A stretch of 13,126 bases of DNA from an archaeon (GCA_016213425.1 JACRAI010000064.1:1-13126), one strand, 5' to 3'. Shown: positions 1-5,627, numbered from the stretch's first letter. The notes: generated from the letters alone by a model not told the origin. Translations and numbers: made by a program.

Positions 1-274
1 ATGGTACAAAACAGAAAAAATAAGCTTACATCCTTAAGAGCTGGCTGCTCTAATAAATTTGAAAGTAAATTCTCTACAACCATTTGTTGACGGCAATAGT
101 AGACTATCCAGATTATTGATGAACTGGATTTTATGGAAGAAAAAATATCCCCCGATAGTCATACCTATAGAAGACTTAGAAAATTATTATAAAGTGCTTG
201 ATGCTTATCAAATAGAAAAACAAGAAAAACCATTCATAGAATACATCAAAGAGAGATATTTGAAAAGCAATTAA
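1..274 (+). pseudogene. Decayed 3' end of a Fic-domain (AMPylase-type) gene
   Basis: Only the end of the gene lies in the window. In the frame that ends at the TAA at 272-274 the translation runs through WYKTEKISLHP, a stop (TAA at 35-37), ELAALINLKVNS, then LQPFVDGNSRLSRLLMN. This lines up on both sides of the stop with the Fic core helix and its HPFxDGNGR motif, followed by the usual LLMN helix and C-terminal helices. Three lesions are visible: the in-frame stop, replacement of the catalytic His by Gln, and replacement of the second Gly of the GNG turn by Ser. Fic enzymes normally transfer AMP or another nucleotide group to a target hydroxyl and are often toxins or effectors. This copy should be catalytically dead. 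The only start after the stop is a TTG at 59, so a short 71-residue peptide could be made, but I read the whole stretch as a pseudogene. Confidence 0.8.
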
Positions 275-348
275 ATAAAAGATCTTCAGTGGAAGAAAAA
301 ATATGATTTGGTTTTCTCATACTTCTTTATTTATATAACTTCGAATGA

Positions 349-721
349 TCATTTCCTTAATTCAAAAGTGATTTTTACTCTGCCTTCTAACGGTTTATTT
401 AGTTTTTCTGAAAGATGACTTTGAGTGAGCAAAAATTCTGCTCCCCCATTAACTAATTTATTAAAATTTAATTGTAGTAAAGCTTCTCTGATAAGTTCAC
501 TTGATTGATCATAGTTATTTAAGCATTTTTCTAAGCTTTCTTCATCTGGATTTACAACACTAATCCTGCTTAAACCTATAGAATTTACTATACAATATTC
601 TAATTCAACCTCTGGATTTTCTTTTCTTTGACTAAAATAAGTTTTTATATCGCGATTTGATGGAAGAAGAGAGTCTATTGTTATGTAGATATTGACTATT
701 TTGAGATAGTTTTTTATTCAT
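349..721 (-). pseudogene. Last gene of the six-gene operon, broken by a one-base frameshift near its start
   Basis: The minus-strand frame ending at TGA (351-349) is open for about 120 codons back to 717 but has no ATG, GTG or TTG near its upstream end. An ATG at 721-719 overlaps the end of the preceding gene, and it enters the open frame if one A is removed from the A6 run at 715-710. The restored protein would be 123 residues, beginning MNKNYLKIVNIYITIDSLLPS and ending KITFELRK. The composition looks like a normal soluble alpha/beta protein. I see no recognisable domain, signal peptide or membrane segment. The overlap with the upstream gene (about 8 bp) fits the close packing of the operon, and GGTAAG sits just ahead of the ATG. 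The extra A may be a real mutation, a programmed shift or a homopolymer sequencing error, and these cannot be told apart here. Confidence 0.6.
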
Positions 722-1316
722 ATCTTACCAAACCTTTCTGATCTAGTGCTCTGAAGATTCTTCCCACATATTGGTTTACTTTTTCTACTCTTGCTTTGAA
801 TGTTTCTTCAGTTGTTGTTTTTTTTGCTAAATAAACCTCTAAAATATCTGGTCTTTCGCAATATCTCATTATAGTTAAGAAGTGTTCTCTGAAAGATTGT
901 AATTGTATTCTGCCTTCTGAAGTTACTTTTTCTGGATGTTCTAGTAAATCTTTTGCAAATTTAAGTCCGACTCTAGGATTACTCGGATCTTCCCTCTTGA
1001 GTGCTTCAACAAGATTTGCTTGAGCTCCTTCTTCTGTTAAAGGTATTCTTATGAAGTATTCGAAATTTCCAACTCCGTATCTTGTTGTTCCTTGACTTTC
1101 TATCTTCATTAAATCATCAGGATTGAAATATCTTCTTCTTGTTGTTTCCAGCCAATTATTAGGTACTTCAATTATATGAAAACCTATTGTTGGTTCTCTT
1201 TTGTTTGCAGTATCAATTGCTACAAGTAATTTTTCTTCTAAACCTCTTCTAGGTCTAAATACTGCAGAAATCCTTCTTGTTTGTTCCCCGTCAATAACCC
1301 AATCTTTAATTACCAT
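714..1316 (-). CDS. Uncharacterised 200-residue protein, fifth gene of the minus-strand operon
   Basis: I do not recognise this protein. It is a soluble, charged protein of 200 residues with no signal peptide or membrane helix. The N-terminal half, with GFHIIEVPNNWLETTRRRYF and FEYFIRIPL, looks like a beta-rich fold with a basic patch (TRRRYF). The C-terminal half from about residue 105 is predominantly helical and Lys/Arg/Glu-rich. The ATG at 1316 lies 18 bp after the stop of the preceding gene and is preceded by AGAGATC, a weak partial Shine-Dalgarno match. It is the widest intergenic gap in the operon but shows no separate promoter. The end overlaps the proposed start of the broken downstream gene. 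The arrangement implies joint expression with five other unknown genes, but no function can be assigned. Confidence 0.85.
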   Translation of the reverse strand: MVIKDWVIDGEQTRRISAVFRPRRGLEEKLLVAIDTANKREPTIGFHIIEVPNNWLETTRRRYFNPDDLMKIESQGTTRYGVGNFEYFIRIPLTEEGAQANLVEALKREDPSNPRVGLKFAKDLLEHPEKVTSEGRIQLQSFREHFLTIMRYCERPDILEVYLAKKTTTEETFKARVEKVNQYVGRIFRALDQKGLVRYE

Positions 1317-1334
1317 TTTGTATTTGATCTCTTT

Positions 1335-2006
1335 TTAGCAGTCGTCCTCATCTTCTCTAAATCCATGTCCTTCATGAATTAAAGTTCCTTGATGATATAT
1401 CTTTGCTCCGCAAGTTCTTTCATTTATTCTGAAAGGCTTTTTTCCTTCAACATAAATTTCTGCCCCATTTACATTTACGCTGTGCGCTCCTAATCTTGAA
1501 CCTACATCTCCCCTAATCACTAAAATTCCTCCTCTCATGCTATCTCCGGTGCATCTTCCTGAATTGCCTTGAACTTCTATTCTTCCAGACTCCATTCCTA
1601 TTGCAGTTTCTCCTCCTAAACTTCCAACAACTGTGATGTTCTTATTGTTGTCTGTTCCTAGTCTTGATATTTTTTTGTTTAAGTGTTGTGTTATTACTAC
1701 AAAATCTTGTTCTGGAGATAAATTGATCATGTAGGATAGGAATTCTCCTGCATTTATTTCAAAACCTGGCGTCTCTTCATATTGTTTTATTCTCACTGAG
1801 AAATCTGTAACATCTTTAGCTGTGTAATGTAATTCTTTAATCATCACTTCAGCTTTAGAACAGCTAGGTCCTTGTTTTAGCCAATTCTCAAAAGTTCTGC
1901 ATAATAAATCAAGAGTCGGGTTTGGAGTTACTTGTAAATCTTTTTCATCTACTTGTTTTTGCTGTCCTAAACTTTGTAAGTATTGTTCTAATTTTTTTTG
2001 ATCCAT
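1335..2006 (-). CDS. Protein with a C-terminal GXGXG beta-helix domain
   Basis: The 223-residue product has an N-terminal, mostly helical region (about 1-120) and a C-terminal region (about 125-205) of short repeats with regularly spaced glycines: GRIEVQGNSGR, GGILVIRGDVGSRLG, GAEIYVEGKK, GAKIYHQG. This is the pattern of the GXGXG right-handed beta-helix known from the C-terminus of the glutamate synthase large subunit and from formylmethanofuran dehydrogenase subunit C. In those enzymes it is structural and not catalytic. Here it is not joined to any catalytic domain, and no glutamate synthase or formylmethanofuran dehydrogenase subunit is nearby. A scaffold or assembly role is a guess. The acidic tail ends in EDEDDC. 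The ATG is 1 bp after the upstream stop, and GGAGAGGT in the last codons of that gene serves as its ribosome binding site. The domain call is moderately sure; the function is unknown. Confidence 0.8.
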   Translation of the reverse strand: MDQKKLEQYLQSLGQQKQVDEKDLQVTPNPTLDLLCRTFENWLKQGPSCSKAEVMIKELHYTAKDVTDFSVRIKQYEETPGFEINAGEFLSYMINLSPEQDFVVITQHLNKKISRLGTDNNKNITVVGSLGGETAIGMESGRIEVQGNSGRCTGDSMRGGILVIRGDVGSRLGAHSVNVNGAEIYVEGKKPFRINERTCGAKIYHQGTLIHEGHGFREDEDDC

Positions 2007-2007
2007 T

Positions 2008-2571
2008 TTAAACTACCTCTCCTGCCGCAGTATATTCTTTCCAGCTTCCTGCTTTTTTGTTAAGTTTTGCCCACAAGTTAAGTAATTCTTCAGGCATGCG
2101 TTCATCATTTAAATTGTAAAAACTTTCATGAACTGCAGGGAATGATTCTGTGGTTATTACATTGGTGTGCACCACTAATCTTTTGTACTCTTTTCCTTTC
2201 ACTTGAAAATCTCCTTCTTTTGCTTGAACAAAATGAGCTAATTCAAGGTAAGCGTATTTTCCTTCAGGTTGTCCTACATTATACCTTTTATGTCCTCTTT
2301 CTATTAATGGAGACGCGCAAGTTGTTTTATCGAAATCTTTTGTTAATTGACCGCAGATTCTTTCAAGACGCGTTACTTGAACTGGCATCCATAATGATCT
2401 CCAGCCAAAACTTTTTCTTGCGATTTCTACTTTGAACTCTTGAGTTAAAACACATGATTCGTTTCCTGCTGATAGACCAACTCTATATTCTTTAAGTGTA
2501 ACTCCATCAATTGCTTGAATTACTTCTGCCATTTGCTCGCAAACTTTTACTTGATCTTCAATTATGCTCAT
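2008..2571 (-). CDS. Uncharacterised 187-residue protein, third gene of the minus-strand operon
   Basis: I do not recognise the family. The start is placed at the ATG at 2571 (MSIIEDQVKV), not at the in-frame ATG six codons earlier. The earlier ATG overlaps the GAGGAG ribosome binding site, and using the later one gives normal spacing and a 1-bp gap from the upstream stop. The 187-residue product is soluble, with an N-terminal helix, a beta-rich middle (about 25-140) and a helical end rich in Leu, Lys and Trp. It has four cysteines (11, 40, 73, 85), spaced unlike any standard zinc finger. There is no signal peptide or membrane segment. It sits between a two-helix membrane protein and the GXGXG protein, with coupled translation on both sides, so it probably works with them. 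Confidence 0.85.
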   Translation of the reverse strand: MSIIEDQVKVCEQMAEVIQAIDGVTLKEYRVGLSAGNESCVLTQEFKVEIARKSFGWRSLWMPVQVTRLERICGQLTKDFDKTTCASPLIERGHKRYNVGQPEGKYAYLELAHFVQAKEGDFQVKGKEYKRLVVHTNVITTESFPAVHESFYNLNDERMPEELLNLWAKLNKKAGSWKEYTAAGEVV

Positions 2572-2572
2572 T

Positions 2573-3325
2573 TTATTTTTTCTCCTCATATTTTGGATGA
2601 TCGTTTCCTGTTAATCTCTTGAAAACTCTATTTAATTGTTTAGCTGCATCTTTAGGTAATTTTTTTCCGTTATCTAAAGCATAATTTACTAATTTAGTAA
2701 CTACAACTTTCTCTTGAACTGTTGGTCTGTACTTGTTGAAGAATGTGTTAACTCCGTTAACGAAATAAGTTAATTCTTCTCTGCCTTCGCCTTTAGGATT
2801 GCTTTCTAAATATCCTGTAACTAATTCTGTTAAAGCAGCTCTCTCTTCTTTTCTTAATTCTAAACTTACTCCGAATCTTTCTTCAAGAGTTTCTTGAGCT
2901 AAAGAAGTTAAGTGTTCTTGTAATTCTGATTTATATGTTTCTTTGCCTAATTGTTTCAAATGTGCTTCCGAAGTATCTCTTATTACGCAATGTCTTGCTG
3001 TTAAAAAACCTGTAAGTAATGTTAACCATGTTCCAACGTAAACAGGTGATAAGTATGAAACTTCTTGCCCTGAACCAAACTTGTCAAGTCCTAAAGCACA
3101 AGCTGTAAGAGTTAATCCTCCAAACGCCCATGCTTTCCAAGTCATGCTTTTAGCTCTTGCTTTGTTATATTTGTACATTCCAGTAAAGAATTCATTTGCG
3201 CCTTCAACATAAGCATTTTTTAATTTCTCGCTTAAATCTTCTACGTTATCTTCATTTAACTTTGTATAATTATCTAACGCTTCTACAACGCCAGTGTGAC
3301 TTAGTAATTTTTGTTTTAATGACAT
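2573..3325 (-). CDS. Uncharacterised membrane protein with two predicted transmembrane helices, second gene of the operon
   Basis: The 250-residue product starts at the ATG at 3325 (MSLKQKLLSH). That start follows GGAGG by about 9 bases; the longer in-frame start at 3382 would lie 53 bases inside the upstream gene with no ribosome binding site. Residues 64-81 (AWAFGGLTLTACALGL) and 93-112 (SPVYVGTWLTLLTGFLTA) are hydrophobic and likely form a hairpin of two membrane helices. A helical cytoplasmic-type N-terminus and a long charged C-terminal region (113-250) flank them. The C-terminal part is Lys/Glu-rich and helical, including an amphipathic stretch at about 125-175. I do not recognise the family. 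Its stop is 1 bp from the next start, and the GAGGAG that serves that start encodes its own Glu-Glu near the C-terminus. It is a plausible membrane anchor for the cluster's other products. Confidence 0.85.
   Translation of the reverse strand: MSLKQKLLSHTGVVEALDNYTKLNEDNVEDLSEKLKNAYVEGANEFFTGMYKYNKARAKSMTWKAWAFGGLTLTACALGLDKFGSGQEVSYLSPVYVGTWLTLLTGFLTARHCVIRDTSEAHLKQLGKETYKSELQEHLTSLAQETLEERFGVSLELRKEERAALTELVTGYLESNPKGEGREELTYFVNGVNTFFNKYRPTVQEKVVVTKLVNYALDNGKKLPKDAAKQLNRVFKRLTGNDHPKYEEKK
2582..2587 (-). promoter_or_regulatory. Ribosome binding site (GAGGAG) that fixes the start of the 2008-2571 gene
   Basis: GAGGAG on the minus strand lies about 10 bases before the ATG at 2571 and inside the Glu-Glu codons at the end of the preceding gene. 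It overlaps the alternative upstream ATG, so that ATG cannot be its target. This argues for the shorter protein and for translational coupling. Confidence 0.75.
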
Positions 3326-3329
3326 TTTT

Positions 3330-3857
3330 TTATTCCTCCTTAGGATTCTGCATGTAATCCCATAATTTTTTGAAATCGTCATCAGTCCATTTACCTCTTA
3401 ATCCTTTAGGTTTGTATGGTTTTGAACTTTCTCCTAATGATCCTGTAGACTTATTTAATTCTGCAACCTCATCCATATCTAACCAGCCGTCATAACTTCC
3501 TTTTATTTTTGCTTTCTTCTTTTTTTGCGGTTTTCTGAATCCTCTGACAAATCCTATGAGGCCGGTTGAGTAACCTTCTTCATGATAAGCTATTGATGCT
3601 AATCTTGTAACTGCGTCTGCTCCAAGAAAAACACTTAAAGCAAGCTGCCAAGATGGCTGAAAATTAAAGTTTAAATTACTGACACCAGATAAAATTGACG
3701 CACTTATTCCTTCAGTAACTGTTAATAATCCTGCTTCTATAGAGTGGGCAGTTCTGCCAAACCACTCATTGCAATGATTTTCAACTTGATCTTTTGTTCC
3801 TATGCCGTAATTTTTAGCTGCGCTTAATACATATGCTCCTAAATCTTTTATCCCCAT
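3330..3857 (-). CDS. Uncharacterised 175-residue protein with a moderately hydrophobic centre, first gene of the operon
   Basis: I do not recognise this 175-residue protein. Residues about 40-60 and 70-100 are moderately hydrophobic (QLALSVFLGADAVTRLASIA, then TGLIGFVRGF) and may associate with the membrane. They are followed by a strongly basic stretch (KPQKKKKAKIKG, 109-120) and an acidic/polar tail containing GYDGWLDMDE-like sequence and ending NPKEE. This pattern of a hydrophobic hairpin followed by a positive cluster suits a small membrane protein with a cytoplasmic tail, but the helices are weak. The ATG at 3857 is preceded by GAGAGGT (3871-3865) at normal spacing. A TATA box at 3906-3913 predicts a transcript start near 3885, so this mRNA has a short leader. 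It is the first gene of the operon and diverges from the toxin-antitoxin pair. Confidence 0.8.
   Translation of the reverse strand: MGIKDLGAYVLSAAKNYGIGTKDQVENHCNEWFGRTAHSIEAGLLTVTEGISASILSGVSNLNFNFQPSWQLALSVFLGADAVTRLASIAYHEEGYSTGLIGFVRGFRKPQKKKKAKIKGSYDGWLDMDEVAELNKSTGSLGESSKPYKPKGLRGKWTDDDFKKLWDYMQNPKEE
3335..3341 (-). promoter_or_regulatory. Ribosome binding site (AAGGAGG) that fixes the start of the 2573-3325 gene
   Basis: AAGGAGG on the minus strand lies about 9 bases before the ATG at 3325 and within the last codons (Lys-Glu-Glu) of the upstream gene. It selects MSLKQK as the start over the longer in-frame alternative and suggests coupled translation. Confidence 0.8.
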
Positions 3858-3905
3858 TTAATTTACCTCTCAATAGTTTATTTAGATAATAAGAAGACGC
3901 ACCAG

Positions 3906-3919
3906 TATTTAAACCTTTC
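3906..3919 (-). promoter_or_regulatory. BRE/TATA promoter of the six-gene operon
   Basis: On the minus strand GAAAGG is followed directly by TTTAAATA (TATA at 3913-3906). This is the archaeal BRE plus TATA layout. Transcription would start near 3885, leaving a leader of roughly 28 bases that carries the GAGAGGT ribosome binding site of the first gene. The same 14-bp block, with one difference, is found upstream of the gene at 9571. Confidence 0.7.
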
Positions 3920-3926
3920 TATTTTT

Positions 3927-3942
3927 ACCACTCTTTAGTGGT
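3927..3942. promoter_or_regulatory. Palindromic operator copy 1, ACCACT-N4-AGTGGT
   Basis: ACCACTCTTTAGTGGT is an inverted repeat of two perfect 6-bp arms around 4 bp. It lies between two divergent promoters: 13 bp upstream of the TATA box of the six-gene operon, and about 12 bp upstream of the BRE/TATA region of the toxin-antitoxin pair. A near copy is at 9645-9660 in the other divergent intergenic region. The position just upstream of BRE suits an activator or a regulator acting on both directions. It could also be the autoregulatory operator of the ribbon-helix-helix antitoxin next to it. Confidence 0.65.
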
Positions 3943-3952
3943 TATTAATTTC

Positions 3953-3969
3953 AGAAAGATTTATTAATA
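3953..3969 (+). promoter_or_regulatory. BRE/TATA promoter of the toxin-antitoxin pair
   Basis: GAAAGATTTATTAATA on the plus strand resembles BRE plus a TATA box and lies 33-45 bases before the antitoxin ATG at 4002. The predicted start leaves a leader of about ten bases containing GGTAA. It diverges from the six-gene operon promoter and shares the palindrome between them. Confidence 0.5.
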
Positions 3970-4001
3970 AGTCAAACTTATCTTAACTTAGGTAAAATTA
4001 T

Positions 4002-4235
4002 ATGGTACAGGCATTAGTAGAACTTGATGAAAACACTAACAGAGTGTTAAGTATTGTGAAGGCAAAACATGGCTTAAAAGATAAAGGAGAAGCAATACAA
4101 TTCGTAGTTCATGAATATGTTGAATATGAGAATGAACCTGAATTGAGGCCAGACTTTATTTCTAAAATTAAAGAAATTCATGAACAAAAAAGCATAAAAG
4201 TAGATGATTTTGCTAAAAGATATGGTCTAAAATAA
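4002..4235 (+). CDS. DUF2683-like ribbon-helix-helix antitoxin
   Basis: The 77-residue product begins MVQALVELDENTNRVLSIVKAKHGLKDKGEAIQ. This is the pattern of the archaeal DUF2683 family: a short beta strand followed by two helices, as in ribbon-helix-helix antitoxins. The C-terminal half (LRPDFISKIKEIHEQ...DFAKRYGLK) would be the toxin-binding tail. The stop is 1 bp before the start of a RelE-type toxin, so the two are almost certainly co-translated as a type II toxin-antitoxin pair. Such antitoxins bind DNA and repress their own promoter. The 16-bp palindrome at 3927-3942 upstream is a candidate operator. Family membership is judged from remembered sequence pattern. Confidence 0.85.
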   Translation: MVQALVELDENTNRVLSIVKAKHGLKDKGEAIQFVVHEYVEYENEPELRPDFISKIKEIHEQKSIKVDDFAKRYGLK

Positions 4236-4236
4236 A

Positions 4237-4512
4237 ATGTATTGCTTAGAAATTAAACCTGAAGCAGACAAGATATTTAGGAAGTTAGCAAATAGAAATG
4301 TAAGACAATTACAAATCATTCATAAAAAAATAGAGGAGATTAGAGAAACACCTTGTGGTTATAAATTTTTAAGAGCTCCTTTAAATGGATTTAATAGGGT
4401 TCATATAGATTCACATTTTGTTCTAATTTTCAGAATAGATCATGTTAAAAAAGCAGCAATAATTTATTATTTTGATCATCATGATAGCGTTTATGATTGG
4501 AGGCCAAAATAA
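4237..4512 (+). CDS. RelE/ParE-superfamily toxin (mRNA interferase type)
   Basis: The 91-residue product has the compact RelE layout: an N-terminal strand (CLEIKPEADKIFRKL), a helical hairpin (residues 13-38) and a C-terminal sheet, with RAPLNGFNRVHIDSHFVLIF at about 46-65 and IIYYFDHHDSVYDW at the end. The Leu-x-Gly-x-x-Arg-Val-His pattern, the F/VLIFRID strand and the terminal HHDxVY are typical of archaeal RelE-like toxins, which cut mRNA on the ribosome. The catalytic basic residues, His and Tyr appear intact, so the toxin may be active. It follows its antitoxin by 1 bp and ends 6 bp before a convergent gene. ParE-like gyrase toxins share the fold, so the exact target is not settled. Confidence 0.85.
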   Translation: MYCLEIKPEADKIFRKLANRNVRQLQIIHKKIEEIRETPCGYKFLRAPLNGFNRVHIDSHFVLIFRIDHVKKAAIIYYFDHHDSVYDWRPK

Positions 4513-4518
4513 ATTATT

Positions 4519-4752
4519 TTAAACAACGCTTATTCCTGCAAGTCCTAAAATTAATGACATTAAGCCAAACAATAATGGTAAAAGGACGTAAGATAAGAAG
4601 TGCAGTGTTTTGCCTGTTTTTTCTCCCCAAAATTTCTTCATTGGTTCATATTTTCTGAATCTTTTTTGCTGGTGAGTTAAGTAGAGGTATAAATCAAAAC
4701 TTCCTACGCCTAGCAAAAACACACCAATTAGTACTGATATTTTTTCTACCAT
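4519..4752 (-). CDS. Small two-helix membrane protein
   Basis: The 77-residue product has two clear membrane helices, at about 5-25 (ISVLIGVFLLGVGSFDLYLYL) and 51-75 (HFLSYVLLPLLFGLMSLILGL). They are separated by a strongly basic loop (QQKRFRKYEPMKKFWGEKTGK, 28-48), so both termini should face outward and the loop the cytoplasm. I do not recognise a family. Its ATG is 1 bp after the stop of the cyclophilin gene, with only TTGATC as a possible partial ribosome binding site, so it is probably translated by coupling. Sharing an operon with an exported cyclophilin suggests a role at the cell envelope, but that is only contextual. Confidence 0.8.
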   Translation of the reverse strand: MVEKISVLIGVFLLGVGSFDLYLYLTHQQKRFRKYEPMKKFWGEKTGKTLHFLSYVLLPLLFGLMSLILGLAGISVV

Positions 4753-4753
4753 T

Positions 4754-5275
4754 TTAGATCAACTTTGCTTTTATTATTTTAACATCTTCACTTGGTCGAT
4801 CATTTGAGTCTGTTTCGACTTTGCTTATTTTATCAACAACATCCATACCGCCTATAACTTTGCCAAACACTGAATGTTTTCCGTTAAGCCATGGTGTTGC
4901 TACAACAGTTATAAAAAATTGTGATCCTCCTGTATTCGGTCCTGAATTTGCCATCGAAATAACTCCTCTGTCATGCTTCAAATCTTTGTGGAATTCGTCA
5001 GGTATAGAATATCCTGGACCTCCCATTCCTGTACCTGTAGGATCTCCTCCCTGAAGCATGAATTGATCGATTACTCTGTGAAATATTGTTCCATCATAAA
5101 ATCCTTGCTTCACTAGTTTTTCAAAATTCTCCACAGTTTTTGGTGCTTTATCTTTGAATAATTGTATTGTAATATTGCCCATTGATGTTTCAAATTGTAC
5201 TCCCATTGTTTTTTCCTCCGTTTTGCAACTTACTAAAATAATTAATAACGCACATAAAATTGCAATGTATTTCAT
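4754..5275 (-). CDS. Lipoprotein-type cyclophilin, peptidyl-prolyl cis-trans isomerase
   Basis: The product of 173 residues is a single-domain cyclophilin, which isomerises Xaa-Pro bonds during folding. The active-site set is complete: FHRVI (Arg67), FMLQGGD (Phe72, Gln75), ANSGPNTGGSQFF (Gln119, Phe121), and PWLNGKHSVFG (Trp129, Leu130, His134). Before it is a short hydrophobic leader, MKYIAILCALLIILVSC, ending in the lipobox-like LVSC at residues 14-17, then a Lys/Glu-rich linker. This predicts Sec export and a membrane anchor at Cys17, so the enzyme should act outside the membrane. Lipobox proteins exist in archaea, although the bacterial lipoprotein-processing enzymes are generally missing there. 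A TATA box about 27 bp upstream and the lack of a ribosome binding site indicate a leaderless mRNA. The downstream small membrane protein gene is in the same operon. Confidence 0.93.
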   Translation of the reverse strand: MKYIAILCALLIILVSCKTEEKTMGVQFETSMGNITIQLFKDKAPKTVENFEKLVKQGFYDGTIFHRVIDQFMLQGGDPTGTGMGGPGYSIPDEFHKDLKHDRGVISMANSGPNTGGSQFFITVVATPWLNGKHSVFGKVIGGMDVVDKISKVETDSNDRPSEDVKIIKAKLI

Positions 5276-5298
5276 TAATTGAGAAGATTAGAGAGTTC

Positions 5299-5306
5299 TT
5301 TTTATA
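5299..5306 (-). promoter_or_regulatory. TATA box of the cyclophilin operon
   Basis: TATAAAAA on the minus strand, preceded by AAAAG, lies 24-31 bases before the ATG at 5275. That spacing puts the transcript start at or next to the start codon. No Shine-Dalgarno sequence is present, which agrees with a leaderless mRNA. Confidence 0.6.
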
Positions 5307-5408
5307 CTTTTCTAAAAAACTTCGTAAGATGAGTAAATTAGATTTTTTATTTTCTTTACGGTTTTATTAGTATCCAGGTTTTCTTATTGTCAATTTCATT
5401 CGCTTCGC

Positions 5409-5542
5409 TCAACTTAACTTTCAGAAGCCGTAGCTCAAAACTATAATTTATTTTACGCCACGGCTTCTTCATAAATCAATCCTGAAGACGCTCCAGCGTA
5501 AAGTAAGTTCTTATTTGCTGGAGTGGCTGAAAGTAAAGTCGA
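5409..5542. ncRNA. Possible structured RNA or small inverted-repeat element (three-way junction)
   Basis: The gene-free stretch 5276-5627 (about 350 bp) holds nested inverted repeats. An outer stem pairs 5409-5424 (core ACTTTCAG) with 5527-5542 (core CTGAAAGT). It encloses two hairpins: 5425-5434 with 5457-5466 (core AAGCCGT/ACGGCTT) and 5489-5497 with 5517-5525 (core CTCCAGC/GCTGGAG). Together they form a three-way junction and use most of the segment. The local GC content is higher than in the flanks, as expected for stable RNA in an AT-rich genome. The strand is undecided: the plus strand gains a G-U pair in the second hairpin, the minus strand gains G-U pairs in the outer and first stems. 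It matches no RNA family I know. A miniature inverted-repeat element is the main alternative. The remainder of the gap holds only the cyclophilin promoter and T-rich sequence. Confidence 0.45.
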
Positions 5543-5627
5543 CCGTTAGGGAGTGAAACCGCTAAAAATATTTATTAAAATCTTTTTTTATTCCGTTAGA
5601 ATACTAATTTACTTATTTTTCAGTTTT

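Noticed and set aside
2142..2435. Plus-strand frame of 97 codons
   Set aside because: It is antisense to a close-packed operon gene and is rich in Leu/Phe from reading AT-rich complement; no start signal.
2008..2589. Longer start for the third operon gene (at 2589)
   Set aside because: That ATG overlaps the GAGGAG site and the upstream coding end; the ATG at 2571 has correct spacing and a 1-bp gap.
2573..3382. Longer start for the second operon gene (at 3382)
   Set aside because: It would lie 53 bases inside the upstream gene with no ribosome binding site; AAGGAGG precedes the ATG at 3325.
3742..3767. GAGTGG...CCACTC inverted repeat resembling the operator arms
   Set aside because: It lies inside a coding region, the arms are in the opposite order with a 14-bp gap, and no promoter is adjacent.
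4821..5054. Plus-strand frame opposite the cyclophilin
   Set aside because: The minus-strand frame has all cyclophilin active-site residues; the antisense frame is a shadow.
5453..5545. A 30-codon minus-strand frame (SATPANKNLLYAGASSGLIYE...) in the gene-free stretch
   Set aside because: It looks protein-like but has no start, is very short, and the same bases are used by nested inverted repeats, which explain the segment better.
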